Below are positions 33,506 through 41,680 of a DNA stretch of 64,000 bases, one piece after another. Position 1 is the stretch's first letter. Every line of letters starts with the position of its first letter. Both the position numbers and the translations under genes were made by a program. Below the pieces are notes generated by a model. That model did not search any database. It was not told where the DNA came from and saw nothing but the letters and a program-made list of their open reading frames with translations. Source of the DNA: Kribbella soli (lineage in GTDB: Bacteria; Actinomycetota; Actinomycetes; Propionibacteriales; Kribbellaceae). The stretch spans positions 248,001-312,000 of the forward strand of contig NZ_SJJZ01000003.1 in the NCBI RefSeq assembly GCF_004331345.1. The letters are read 5' to 3'.

Positions 33506-33781
33506 GGAAAGGTGGTCAATTCACCCGCGGGGTCTTCACGGGGACTTAACGTCCGCCGCGCCGGGTCCTCGCGGTCCTGCTGACCACCCGTCCTGGAGCC
33601 GTTCCCCTACCCGTCCAGACACATCCTGTAACCGGACGGGCACCCGCCCCGACCACAGACCGTACCTGCCGGAGCAGCAGATCGCGACGCCCGCAGAGAC
33701 CGAACTCGGCGACACTCCGTCAAATTTGCGTAAACCCTCAACTTCTTCGTGACCCAACCCACCCGGTCCGGCCCGGAATCA
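33506..33781. other. Intergenic region without recognised gene
   Basis: Between the importer promoter and the two-component system. No credible open frame on either strand: the frames seen lack ribosome sites and homologous pattern. It should contain the rest of the minus-strand importer promoter and a plus-strand promoter for the kinase; no clear -35/-10 pair was settled for the latter. A relatively AT-rich patch near 33718-33740 (CAAATTTGCGTAAACC) is a possible place for it. Confidence 0.5.
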
Positions 33782-33822
33782 CGGGTTTCCCTCCGTTCAC
33801 TCCGGGGAGGGAGGGAAACCCG
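33782..33822 (+). promoter_or_regulatory. 13-bp perfect hairpin before the sensor kinase gene
   Basis: CGGGTTTCCCTCC (33782-33794) and its exact complement GGAGGGAAACCCG (33810-33822) enclose a 15-base loop. It ends 21 bases before the kinase start. It may be a 5' UTR structure, an attenuator, or the operator of the response regulator acting on its own operon. No run of T follows, so it is not a classical terminator for the plus strand. Confidence 0.7.
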
Positions 33823-33843
33823 CCCCGGCTTTGACAGGATGTG

Positions 33844-35142
33844 ATGGTGCGAGACGTGGCGCGACGGGTGTGGCGGGCGATCGGTTGCCTGTGGCGTCCG
33901 TCGACGTACCTGCGCTGGGTGTACCTGCTGCTCGGCGCGGCGCTGGTCCTGGCGTTCATCCTGGTCGACAGCGCGCTCGGCGCGGTGGTCGGCGATCTCG
34001 GCCTGCCGAAGGTTGCCACCGGCACCATCTGGGTGCTGCTCGGCCTGGTGCCGCCGGTCGTGCTCGGCCTGCTGCCCGCCGTCCGCGAGGTCGAGGGCAT
34101 CGCGGTCGAGTCGCTGCTCGCGGTGCGGTTCGAGGAGCGACCCCTCGGCCCGGCGCGGACCTGGGCGCAGCGGCGGCGTACGACGCTGTGGTTCTGCCTG
34201 CACCTGCTGGCCGGCGGCGTCGTCGGCATCCTCAGCACGATCGTTTTCGGTCTCGGCGCGATCTGGCTGGCCGCTCCGTTCCGCTCCCCCGGTGCTCGCG
34301 ACGTCGTCCCTGGCTGGTCGTACGACGTGCACGGCAACTGGACCGACCTGTGGATGCCGGCCGCGGCGATCGGCGGTCTCGCCGGGCTGTTCCTGCTGTC
34401 CGCCGCCGTCGGCGCGCTGCTGGCGTACCTGGCGCCCCGCGTGCTCGGCCCGACCGCGGCGGAGCGCATCGAGCTCCTCGAGAAGCAGACCGCGACACTT
34501 GCCGAGCGCAACCGTCTCGCCCGCGAGCTGCACGACAGCGTCGGGCACGCGCTGAGCCTGGTCACGATCCAGGCGGCGGCCGCCCGCCGCGTGCTGGCCA
34601 GCGATCCGGAGTTCGCCGAGACCGCACTGGCCGCGATGGAGACCTCCGCCCGGGCGGCGCTGGCCGATCTCGATCATGTGCTCGGCCTGCTCCGCGACGA
34701 CCGGCGGCCGGGTTCCCGGACCACGCCGCAGGCCACGCTCGGGGGTCTGGACCGGCTGGTCGACGCGACCCGGGCCGGCGGGATCACGGTCGAGGTCGAG
34801 CGATCGGGCGCGCTGGAGCAACTGCCGGCCGCGGTGTCCCGGGAGGCGTACCGGATCGTCCAGGAGGGCCTGACCAACGCGATCCGGCACGCCGGACGCC
34901 CGGCCGGCGAGCTGGCCGTGCACCTGTCGATCTGCCTGGACGCATCCGGGCTGCGGCTCGCCGTGACCAACCCGGTCAGCGGCAGGTCCGATCACTCCGG
35001 TGGCGGCCGCGGCCTGGCCGGGATCCGTGAAAGAGTCGCCGTACTGCGAGGAACCGTCGACGCCGGCCCGGTCGATTGGCAGGACGACCCGGGATGGCAA
35101 CTGGCAGTCCGGTTACCCGTGAGTGTGACGAAGGGAGGATGA
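33844..35142 (+). CDS. Two-component sensor histidine kinase, HisKA_3 (NarX/DesK-like)
   Basis: 432 residues: four to five membrane helices in the first 205 (YLRWVYLLLGAALVLAFILV, TIWVLLGLVPPVVLGLLPA, LWFCLHLLAGGVVGIL, IGGLAGLFLLSAAVGALLAYL), then the dimerisation/phosphoacceptor region RELHDSVGHALS with His230, and the ATPase domain with REAYRIVQEGLTNAIRHA (N box) and GRGLAGIRERVAVLRG (G box). ATG at 33844 with AGGA five bases before; GTG codons three bases on either side are alternatives. Followed after 1 base by its response regulator. Signal unknown; the partner ligand may be membrane or envelope related. Confidence 0.93.
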   Translation: MVRDVARRVWRAIGCLWRPSTYLRWVYLLLGAALVLAFILVDSALGAVVGDLGLPKVATGTIWVLLGLVPPVVLGLLPAVREVEGIAVESLLAVRFEERPLGPARTWAQRRRTTLWFCLHLLAGGVVGILSTIVFGLGAIWLAAPFRSPGARDVVPGWSYDVHGNWTDLWMPAAAIGGLAGLFLLSAAVGALLAYLAPRVLGPTAAERIELLEKQTATLAERNRLARELHDSVGHALSLVTIQAAAARRVLASDPEFAETALAAMETSARAALADLDHVLGLLRDDRRPGSRTTPQATLGGLDRLVDATRAGGITVEVERSGALEQLPAAVSREAYRIVQEGLTNAIRHAGRPAGELAVHLSICLDASGLRLAVTNPVSGRSDHSGGGRGLAGIRERVAVLRGTVDAGPVDWQDDPGWQLAVRLPVSVTKGG

Positions 35143-35143
35143 C

Positions 35144-35794
35144 ATGAACCTGTCCGTGGTCGTGGTCGATGACGAGCCGCTGATCCGTAGCGGGTTGCGG
35201 GCCATCATCAACGCCGAGGAGGACCTCACGGTCGTCGGTGAAGCCGGCGACGGGGCGGAGGTGCTGCCACTGGTACGTCGTACCGGCGCGGACGTCGTAC
35301 TGATGGACGTCCGGATGCCCGCGGTGGACGGCATCCAGGCGACGCGACTGCTACTGGACAGCCTCGACCCGGCGCCGCGCGTCCTGGTCGTCACGACGTT
35401 CGAGAACGACGACTACGTGTACGACGCGCTGCGGGCCGGAGCGTCCGGGTTCCTGCTCAAGCGGACTCCGCCGGACGACATCATCGCGGCGATCCGGACG
35501 GTCGCGAAGAGCGAGTCGTTGCTGTTCCCGGAGGCGATCCGCGCCCTTGCTCTCGCCCACGCCGGCACCCCGGCGCCGAGCGGACTCGACCGGTACCAGC
35601 TGACCGAACGCGAGCAGGAGGTCCTGCGGCTGATGGCCCGCGGACTGTCGAACGCGGAGATCGCCGCGGAGCTGATCCTCGGTCTGCAGACCGTCAAGAC
35701 GCACGTCGCCAACGTGCTCGCCAAGCTCCACGCCCGGGACCGCACCCAAGCGGTGATCCGCGCCTACGAGTCAGGCTTCGTGCCGCTGCATTAA
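35144..35794 (+). CDS. Response regulator, NarL/LuxR type
   Basis: 216 residues. Receiver domain with acidic pocket VVVDDEP and phosphoacceptor Asp55 in DVVLMDVRMP, switch Thr in VLVVTTFEND, Lys in GFLLKRTPP. The C-terminal LuxR-type HTH is LTEREQEVLRLMARGLSNAEIAAELILGLQTVKTHVANVLAKL. Partner of the kinase just upstream. Its stop shares bases with the stop of the convergent MarR gene. Confidence 0.95.
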   Translation: MNLSVVVVDDEPLIRSGLRAIINAEEDLTVVGEAGDGAEVLPLVRRTGADVVLMDVRMPAVDGIQATRLLLDSLDPAPRVLVVTTFENDDYVYDALRAGASGFLLKRTPPDDIIAAIRTVAKSESLLFPEAIRALALAHAGTPAPSGLDRYQLTEREQEVLRLMARGLSNAEIAAELILGLQTVKTHVANVLAKLHARDRTQAVIRAYESGFVPLH

Positions 35795-36339
35795 GTGTTG
35801 ACCGGGTCGTCGGCCTCGGCCAGGGTGCAGGCATTGTGGAGCGGGTCGACGTCGTTGGCCTTCATCGCCAGCCGCTGCAGGAGCATCCGGAAGCTGGACC
35901 GCTCCGACTCGTCGAGGATGCCCAGCATCTCGTCCTCGGTGGCACGTAGCCGCCGCTCGAGGTCACAGAGTGCCTCGTGGCCTTCGTCGGTCGGCGCGAT
36001 CAGCCGCGCCCGCCGGTCGGCCGGGTCGGGCCGGCGCTGCACCAGGCCTGCCTTCTCCAGGTCGTCGAGCAGGTAGGTCATCACGGTCCGGTCGACGCCG
36101 AGCTGAGCGGCCAGGTCGAGCTGCCGTTTCGGTCCCTCGGCGCTCGTCGTCGCGAGCACCTGGTAGCCCCGCGGTCCGCCGGGCAACCCTTCCAGCGCCG
36201 CCGCGGACGCCTTCACGTACCGCCGGAAGACGACGCCGAGCGCCCAGCCGAGGTCGGCCTCCACCGGTGCGCCACTGGCGACCGCGGGCTCGACCCCTCG
36301 CGTACCTCGGGTCGCGACGTCGGGCGGAGTACTGGACAT
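35791..36339 (-). CDS. MarR-family regulator, divergent from azoreductase
   Basis: 182 residues from the ATG at 36339. Winged HTH: RQLDLAAQLGVDRTVMTYLLDDLEKAGLVQRRPDPADRRARLIAPTDEG, in which the D-x-R wing motif (DPADRRAR) is typical of MarR. Longer frame upstream would run through the AT-rich promoter region and is not used. It is divergent from an AzoR-like gene with 121 bases between, the usual arrangement for a repressor controlling a flavoenzyme in response to quinones or electrophiles. Confidence 0.88.
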   Translation of the reverse strand: MSSTPPDVATRGTRGVEPAVASGAPVEADLGWALGVVFRRYVKASAAALEGLPGGPRGYQVLATTSAEGPKRQLDLAAQLGVDRTVMTYLLDDLEKAGLVQRRPDPADRRARLIAPTDEGHEALCDLERRLRATEDEMLGILDESERSSFRMLLQRLAMKANDVDPLHNACTLAEADDPVNT

Positions 36340-36393
36340 GTCCCCATCGTACGTGGTGTACGCCACCCGGAATACGATCTGACTTGAATATGT

Positions 36394-36406
36394 TCTGCAA
36401 AACAGA
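36394..36406. promoter_or_regulatory. Possible MarR operator between marR-type gene and azoR
   Basis: TCTG-CAAAA-CAGA inverted repeat in an AT-rich patch (36370-36420), in the middle of the divergent promoter region. The arms are short, so it is only a candidate site. Confidence 0.4.
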
Positions 36407-36460
36407 TTATCTTCATAACAGCTCAATATGAGCACGCCCCCTCACCTTGATGGAGAACGA

Positions 36461-37129
36461 ATGAGCACCCTGCTACGCGTCGACGCCAGCATCCGGCTGG
36501 ACGGCTCGGTGTCCCGCGCCCTCGCGGACAGCGCAGAAGCCGCCTGGAAGGCTGAGCACCCGGACGGTGTCGTGGTACGGCGTGACCTCGGTCAGCACCC
36601 GCTGCCCGCGACCGTGTGGCCGACCCTGGCCGCGGCCCAGGTGGGCCAGCAGCCGGTCGCCGAATCGGACCGGATGCCGCTCGCCGAGGCCCAGGCGATC
36701 GCCGACGAACTGAAGGCGGAGATCGTGAACGCCGACGCGGTCCTGCTCGCCGTACCGATGTACAACTACGGCATCGCCCAGCACGTGAAGACGTGGATCG
36801 ACCTGCTGGTGATCGACAAGGACCTCGCCTTCGGTTCCCGGCCGCTGGCCGGGCGGCCGGCGATCTTCGCGCTCGCCCGCGGCGGCGGATACGGCCCCGG
36901 CTCGCCGAAGCAGGGCTGGGACCACGCCACGCCGTACCTCGAGCGAATCTTCGGTGACGTCTTCGGCATGAACATCCGGACCGCCGCCGCTGAGCTCACC
37001 CTCGCCCCGGTCACCCCGGGCATGGAGGAGCTCATCGACGCCTCCAAGGTCTCGGAATCCGAGGCCCACGTGGAGGCCGAGACCCACGGCACCGTCGTCG
37101 CCCGCGAGGTCGTCGGCAAGGCGGCCTGA
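36461..37129 (+). CDS. azoR: FMN-dependent NADH azoreductase / quinone reductase
   Basis: 222 residues, flavodoxin-like fold. N-terminus LLRVDASIRLDGSVSRALAD (FMN phosphate loop), then VLLAVPMYNYGIAQHVKTWIDLLVI and IFALARGGGYG, matching AzoR. The enzyme reduces quinones or azo compounds with NADH. ATG at 36461 with GGAG six bases before; an in-frame ATG at 36428 lies in the promoter region without a ribosome site. Divergently controlled with the MarR gene. Confidence 0.9.
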   Translation: MSTLLRVDASIRLDGSVSRALADSAEAAWKAEHPDGVVVRRDLGQHPLPATVWPTLAAAQVGQQPVAESDRMPLAEAQAIADELKAEIVNADAVLLAVPMYNYGIAQHVKTWIDLLVIDKDLAFGSRPLAGRPAIFALARGGGYGPGSPKQGWDHATPYLERIFGDVFGMNIRTAAAELTLAPVTPGMEELIDASKVSESEAHVEAETHGTVVAREVVGKAA

Positions 37130-37134
37130 GTTGG

Positions 37135-37225
37135 CGGACCTCCAGCACTACACAATTGCCCGTCCGCGAGCAGGCTGAGCGTGGGCGGGCAGCCGTCAGG
37201 CCGATTGTGGAGTGCTGGAGGTCCG
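37135..37225. terminator. 22-bp inverted repeat at the azoR/rlmA convergent junction
   Basis: The left arm 37135-37156 (CGGACCTCCAGCACTACACA plus AT) is complementary to the right arm 37204-37225 with one mismatch; 47 bases lie between, with a short inner stem (TGCCCG/CGGGCA). The right arm falls within the last codons of the RlmA-like gene. It is placed as a bidirectional transcription stop for the two convergent genes; a repeat-element remnant is an alternative. Confidence 0.65.
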
Positions 37226-38059
37226 TAGCCAGGTCGACAAATTCACCGACAATGTGACGATCATCGGCTCTGGCAGTGCCCCGACCCGCTGCAGCAGCTC
37301 GCGGTAGTTCAGGTGCCGGGCGCTCGGTGTCATCAGCACCAACTGCTCCACGGCCGATCGGTCGAGCCGCATCGTCTCCTCGACCACCTCGGTGCCGACG
37401 CGCTCGAACTCCCCCGCGAGCGACTCCTCCAGGCGGCGTTCCTTCTGCTCGTCGACGCTGACCATCCCCAGTACGTCGACGAGCTCGCCGAGGTGCTGCT
37501 GGTTCGGCGTGACCACGAGCAGCCGGCCGTCGGGGGCCAGTACGCGGGCCATCTCGGCGGCGTTCCGGGGGGCGAACACGTTCAGCATCAGCTGAGCCGA
37601 CCCGTCCATCAACGGCAGTTCACGCCACGCGTCGCACACCACGGACGCGATCCGTGGGTCCGCTCGGGCCGCGCGGCGGGCGGCGTACTTCGACACGTCG
37701 AGTGCGATCCCGCGACGGTGCGGGGACAGGCCCAGGACACCGGTCAGGTAGTAGGCGGTGCCGGCGCCGACCTCGACGACCAGATCGTCCTCGCCCAGCC
37801 CGGCCTGCAGGATCAGTGCGTCCCGGATCGGTCCGTAGTGGCCGGTGCCGAGGAAGACCGTGCGGGCGCCGACCATCGCGGCCGAGTCGCCCTCGATCCC
37901 GTTCGAGGCCGAGGGCAACAAGTTCAGGTAGCCCTGCTTGGCCAGGTCGTAGGCGTGCCCGCGCGGGCAGCGCGCCGTACGGTCGTCCAGCGCCAGCCGG
38001 TCAGCACACACCGGACAGCGCAGGACGGCCACGAGGTCGCCATCCATGGAGCTGGTCAC
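37196..38059 (-). CDS. RlmA-like rRNA (guanine-N1)-methyltransferase
   Basis: 287 residues. N-terminal zinc finger LRCPVCADRL...ARCPRGHAYDLAKQGYLNLL (Cys15, Cys18, Cys31, His35), then a SAM-binding domain with VVEVGAGTAYYL and a motif-IV region APRNAAEMARVLAPDG. This is the RlmA/TlrB family that methylates G745 or G748 of 23S rRNA and in some actinomycetes gives resistance to tylosin-like macrolides. The start is a GTG at 38059. It follows the ABC permease by 6 bases. Which guanine is modified is not known. Confidence 0.85.
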   Translation of the reverse strand: MTSSMDGDLVAVLRCPVCADRLALDDRTARCPRGHAYDLAKQGYLNLLPSASNGIEGDSAAMVGARTVFLGTGHYGPIRDALILQAGLGEDDLVVEVGAGTAYYLTGVLGLSPHRRGIALDVSKYAARRAARADPRIASVVCDAWRELPLMDGSAQLMLNVFAPRNAAEMARVLAPDGRLLVVTPNQQHLGELVDVLGMVSVDEQKERRLEESLAGEFERVGTEVVEETMRLDRSAVEQLVLMTPSARHLNYRELLQRVGALPEPMIVTLSVNLSTWLRTSSTPQSA

Positions 38060-38065
38060 GAGACC

Positions 38066-38941
38066 CTAGGTTATGTCGCGGCTCGTGATCCTCGCCCAGG
38101 CGGCGGCGTAGAAGACGACCAGGTAGCCGCCTTGGAGGAGCAGGTTGCGGCCTATCTCGTGCCAGTACGGCGGGTCGCGGAGCAGGTCGGCGAACGACTG
38201 CCAGCGGTAGATCAGCAGCCACGGGTGGATCGCGTGCAGCTGCGGGATCGCGGTCAGGATGCCGAGCACGATGAACGTGCCGAACGTCGCCGCCATCGCG
38301 GCCAGCGGCGTCGAGGTCAGCGACGACACGAACAGGCCGATGCCGGCGAGTCCGAGCAGCGACAGCGAGATCACGACGGCGATCCCGAGCGCGCGGAGCA
38401 GGCCTTCGCCGAGCGAGACGGTCGAGCCGGAGAGCAGCAGGACGTCGCCGACCGGGAACAGGATGAAGCCGACGATCAGGCCGGAGATCCAGATCGTCAT
38501 CGTCGCGGCCAGGCAGAAGATCGCGAGGGCGACCATCTTGGCGGCGAGCAGCCGGGACCGGCCGGCCGGTGCGGTGAGCAGGTTGCGTAGCGTGCCGAGG
38601 CTGGCCTCGCCGGCCAGCGACTCCCCCGAGATCACGGTCACCGCGGTCGGCAGGAAGAACGGCAGCGACAGGCCGAGGCTGGCGACGATCAGGAACAGCC
38701 CGTTGCCGGCGATCTGCCCGATGAACCCCTCGGCGCCGCTGTCCGAGCCGGCGATCCGGACCGCGATCCCGATCAGCAGCGGTACGGCGGCCAGCACACC
38801 GAGCCCCACCTGAGTCCGAGCCCGCCCGAACACCAGCCGCAGTTCGGACAGGAACAACGCGAGAGTATGCCGCCCAGCACTAGGCCGCTGCCCAGCAACC
38901 AATGCCTCGGTTGGTTCGGCTGTTGCTTCATTCGGCGACAT
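38066..38941 (-). CDS. ABC-2-type exporter permease
   Basis: 291 residues with about six membrane helices (GVLAAVPLLIGIAVRI, GLFLIVASLGLSLPFFLPTAV, IFCLAATMTIWISGLIVGFILF, IAVVISLSLLGLAGIGLFVS, LAAMAATFGTFIVLGIL). The stretch GEASLGTLRNLLTAPAGRSRLLAAK is typical of ABC-2 permeases of the NatB/BcrB kind. The start overlaps the ATPase gene by 14 bases. Exported compound unknown. Confidence 0.88.
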   Translation of the reverse strand: MSPNEATAEPTEALVAGQRPSAGRHTLALFLSELRLVFGRARTQVGLGVLAAVPLLIGIAVRIAGSDSGAEGFIGQIAGNGLFLIVASLGLSLPFFLPTAVTVISGESLAGEASLGTLRNLLTAPAGRSRLLAAKMVALAIFCLAATMTIWISGLIVGFILFPVGDVLLLSGSTVSLGEGLLRALGIAVVISLSLLGLAGIGLFVSSLTSTPLAAMAATFGTFIVLGILTAIPQLHAIHPWLLIYRWQSFADLLRDPPYWHEIGRNLLLQGGYLVVFYAAAWARITSRDIT

Positions 38942-39863
38942 CGAAGCCCTCCCCGGTGAGTGCTACGAAGGCGTCTTCCAGGCTCGGTCGTTCCAGGCCG
39001 AAGCCGTGGATGCGGACGTCGGCCGCGACCAGCGCGGCGGCGAACTTCTCGATCGGCAGCTCGCCCGGATCACCCTCGACGGTCTCACCGCTCGTCTTCA
39101 GATCCGTCACGCCCAACCCCTGCAACGTCTCGGCCGCCGTCCCGGCATCCGGCGTACGCACAACCAACCGCGGCCGCAGCTCGGCGCGCAAGTCCTCGAC
39201 CGTCGACTGCCGGAGCAGCTTCCCGCGGCTCATCACGGCCGCGTGCGTGCAGACCTGCTCCACCTCGGCGAGCAGATGGGTCGAGGTGAAGACCGTCGTA
39301 CCGTCGCTCGCCAGCTCCTGGATCAGGTGCCGGACCTCGCGGGTGCCCTGCGGGTCGAGGCCGTTCGTCGGCTCGTCCAGGACGAGCAGCTCGCGGCGCT
39401 GCATCAGCGCGACCGCGATCGCGAGCCGCTGACGCATGCCGAGCGAGTACGCGCGGACCTTCTTACCGGCCGCGTTCGACAGCCCGACCCGTTCGAGCGC
39501 CTCGCCGGCGCGTGCCTTGCGGGTCTTCGGATCGGCGGTGCGGTCGGCGGCGTCGAACCGCAGCAGGTTCGCCTGGCCGGTCCAGAACGGGTAGAACGCC
39601 GGCCCTTCGACCAGCGCGCCGACCCGGGGCAGGACCCGCAGGTGCGCCTTCGGCATCGGCTCGCCGAGCAGCTCGACCTCGCCGGACGTCGGCGCGATCA
39701 GGCCGAGCAGCATCCGGATCGTTGTCGTCTTCCCCGACCCGTTCGGGCCGAGGAAGCCGAACACACTGCCGGCCGGCACCTCCAGGTCGACCGCGTCCAC
39801 CGCGACCTGGCCGCCGTGGAACCGCTTGGTCAGCCCGTGGGTGACGACCGGCGCGCTGGTCAT
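38928..39863 (-). CDS. ABC exporter ATPase (CcmA/NatA type)
   Basis: 311 residues. Walker A GPNGSGKTTT (39-48), signature YSLGMRQRLAIA, Walker B LLVLDEPTNGLD, and switch His in FTSTHLLAEVEQ; a C-terminal extension as in bacitracin- and sodium-type exporters. The ATG at 39863 is 8 bases downstream of the LolA-like gene stop. Energises the permease that follows. Confidence 0.92.
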   Translation of the reverse strand: MTSAPVVTHGLTKRFHGGQVAVDAVDLEVPAGSVFGFLGPNGSGKTTTIRMLLGLIAPTSGEVELLGEPMPKAHLRVLPRVGALVEGPAFYPFWTGQANLLRFDAADRTADPKTRKARAGEALERVGLSNAAGKKVRAYSLGMRQRLAIAVALMQRRELLVLDEPTNGLDPQGTREVRHLIQELASDGTTVFTSTHLLAEVEQVCTHAAVMSRGKLLRQSTVEDLRAELRPRLVVRTPDAGTAAETLQGLGVTDLKTSGETVEGDPGELPIEKFAAALVAADVRIHGFGLERPSLEDAFVALTGEGFDVAE

Positions 39864-39871
39864 CTGGCTGT

Positions 39872-40981
39872 TCAGCGGGGGGCCTTCGCCGCGGCGGCCT
39901 GCAGGGTGTCCGGGGTGACCAGGCCGACGAAGACCCGGCCGTCGTCGGTGATCAACGCGCTCACCATCTTGCTGGTCAGCACCTTGCCCGTGCCCCACGT
40001 GCCCGACACGGTCGGCGCCTTCGCGAGCAGCTGCGCGAGCGGTCCGTTCCCGGTCAGCTGGCCGGTCTGCGCTCCGCGGATCATCGCGACGCTCTCCCAG
40101 CCTTCACCGATCACGGTCGGCTCGTCCGCCTTCGCCGTACCAGGCTTGGTCTGCTTGGGCTCGACCTGCTTCGGGGCGACCCGCTTCGGCCGGTCCTGGG
40201 ACGGCACCTTCTTGTCCGTGACCTTCACACCCTGCGGCGGGGTGAAGGTGAACGTGCTCGCGGCCGGTACGTCGAACGACACCGAGCTGAAGCCCACCTC
40301 GACCGCCGGGTCGTTGCCGGTCCGCGGCATCACCGTCACGTCCAGCGGGACCCAGGTCTTGGAGTCGATCGCCAGCGTCACCGAACCCACGGTCGTCTTG
40401 TCGGTCTTCGGCACCAGGCGCAGCTTGTACGCGTCCCGGCCGGCGACCTTCTCGGTACCGCTGACCTCGACCTTGGTGGTCGGGTCGATCGCGTCGAGGA
40501 ACTGCTTGGCGACCGCCTGCGGGTCGTACGACGGCACGGCCTTCTCAGGCTTCGTCGTCTTGTGCTCGGGGACCGTCAGCTTCACGGCCTCGCGCCGGGA
40601 CGAGTCGTACGCCCACGCGGACTTGCCGTCGGTGGTCCAGACCCGCTCGGCCTGGTTGTCGAGCACCGAGACCCGTGCCTTGTCCGGGCTCGCGAACGCG
40701 ACCCGCGCGGTGTGCTGACCACTCAGCATCTCGGTCAGCTGCTCGCTACCGGCCGGCGCGCCGGGGATGGCCGGCAGGCCCAGGTCCGCGTCCGAGCGGA
40801 CCGTGCCGCTCAGCCCGTCGACCTTCGCCGTCTGAACCTTCGCGAGCAGGTCCTGCGCGGAGATCCCCGGCAGCTTCGGCGACGCATCCGCGACCACCGG
40901 TCCGAGTGCCCCCACCCCTGCCACAACCGCGACTGCCGTAACCGGAACCAACCACCGTCGACTGCGCTGTGCTACGCCCAT
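39872..40981 (-). CDS. LolA-like periplasmic/secreted lipoprotein-carrier fold protein
   Basis: 369 residues. N-terminal membrane/signal segment (VPVTAVAVVAGVGALGPVVA) followed by a LolA/RseB-like beta-sheet domain (ARVSVLDNQAERVWTTDGKSAWAYDSSRREAVKL, GRDAYKLRLVPK, LAIDSKTWVPLDVTVM), a Lys/Pro-rich linker at about 250-280 and a short C-terminal domain (FVGLVTPDTLQ). Similar proteins stand upstream of ABC exporters in many actinomycetes; they may hold a lipid or sense the envelope. First gene of a four-gene operon ending in the RlmA-like methyltransferase. Confidence 0.82.
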   Translation of the reverse strand: MGVAQRSRRWLVPVTAVAVVAGVGALGPVVADASPKLPGISAQDLLAKVQTAKVDGLSGTVRSDADLGLPAIPGAPAGSEQLTEMLSGQHTARVAFASPDKARVSVLDNQAERVWTTDGKSAWAYDSSRREAVKLTVPEHKTTKPEKAVPSYDPQAVAKQFLDAIDPTTKVEVSGTEKVAGRDAYKLRLVPKTDKTTVGSVTLAIDSKTWVPLDVTVMPRTGNDPAVEVGFSSVSFDVPAASTFTFTPPQGVKVTDKKVPSQDRPKRVAPKQVEPKQTKPGTAKADEPTVIGEGWESVAMIRGAQTGQLTGNGPLAQLLAKAPTVSGTWGTGKVLTSKMVSALITDDGRVFVGLVTPDTLQAAAAKAPR

Positions 40982-41083
40982 GGATACAGCCTCGCACCGG
41001 GCCGGACCGGAACCAAGCCCACTCAGGGTAGGTTCACCCGAAAGAGTGAGCCCGGCGTACTACCGTGGTCGTACGCCGGGGAC

Positions 41084-41680
41084 TCAGCGTGACTGCAGCG
41101 CGTCCAGGGCGACGGTCATCGCGGCGGCGACGCGGAAGTCGAGGCGCTCGTCCTGGACGGTGATCCGGTAGCGGTCCCGGACCGACATCTTCCGCTCCAC
41201 CGACAGCACCGGCTGCCCGCCGGACCGGTCGGTGAAGTCGAAGTGGAAGATGAACGGCAGCGGGATCTCGCCGATGAACGGCACGAAGTCCCAGACCCGC
41301 CGGACGATCGCGATCGTCTGGTTCCGCTCGGTGCCGTCCGCCTCGACGCCCGGCGCGCTGAGCTGCCAGCTGGACCGGAGCAGGCTCTTGCCGAACTCCT
41401 TCTTGAACCAGCCGATCGCCTGCCCCTCGGCGTCGTACACGTCGTAGCCAGACCCGAGGTCGATGGTCTTGCGGGCCTTGAACGAGAACACCGGCTGGGT
41501 CTTGGTGTCGTCGCTGTAGAACGTCACCTGCTCCTTGAACGCCATCCGCTTCTGCTGCGCGAACGCGAGCAGCGCACCGTCGGTCCCGTCCGGGTTGGTG
41601 ACGATCAGCTCGTACTTGTTCGCCATCAACGTCACGCGCTGCTTCATCGAGAACGCCGGGACGTACATAGGTGCAGTCAT
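41084..41680 (-). CDS. LURP-one/scramblase-like protein
   Basis: 198 residues of mostly beta character, with FKARKTIDLGSGYDVYDAEGQAIGWFKKEFGKSLLRSSW, then FDFTDRSGGQPVLSVERKMSVRDRYRITV and a final amphipathic helix DFRVAAAMTVALDAL. The pattern fits the LURP-one-related (Tubby/phospholipid scramblase-like) family; the biochemical role is unknown. Its ATG overlaps the stop of the CobE-BluB gene (ATGA), so it is co-translated with cobalamin genes, which is unexpected. Confidence 0.7.
   Translation of the reverse strand: MTAPMYVPAFSMKQRVTLMANKYELIVTNPDGTDGALLAFAQQKRMAFKEQVTFYSDDTKTQPVFSFKARKTIDLGSGYDVYDAEGQAIGWFKKEFGKSLLRSSWQLSAPGVEADGTERNQTIAIVRRVWDFVPFIGEIPLPFIFHFDFTDRSGGQPVLSVERKMSVRDRYRITVQDERLDFRVAAAMTVALDALQSR

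Noticed and set aside
36428..36460. Earlier ATG for the azoreductase gene
   Set aside because: No ribosome site, and it lies within the divergent promoter region; the ATG at 36461 has GGAG at proper spacing and matches AzoR.
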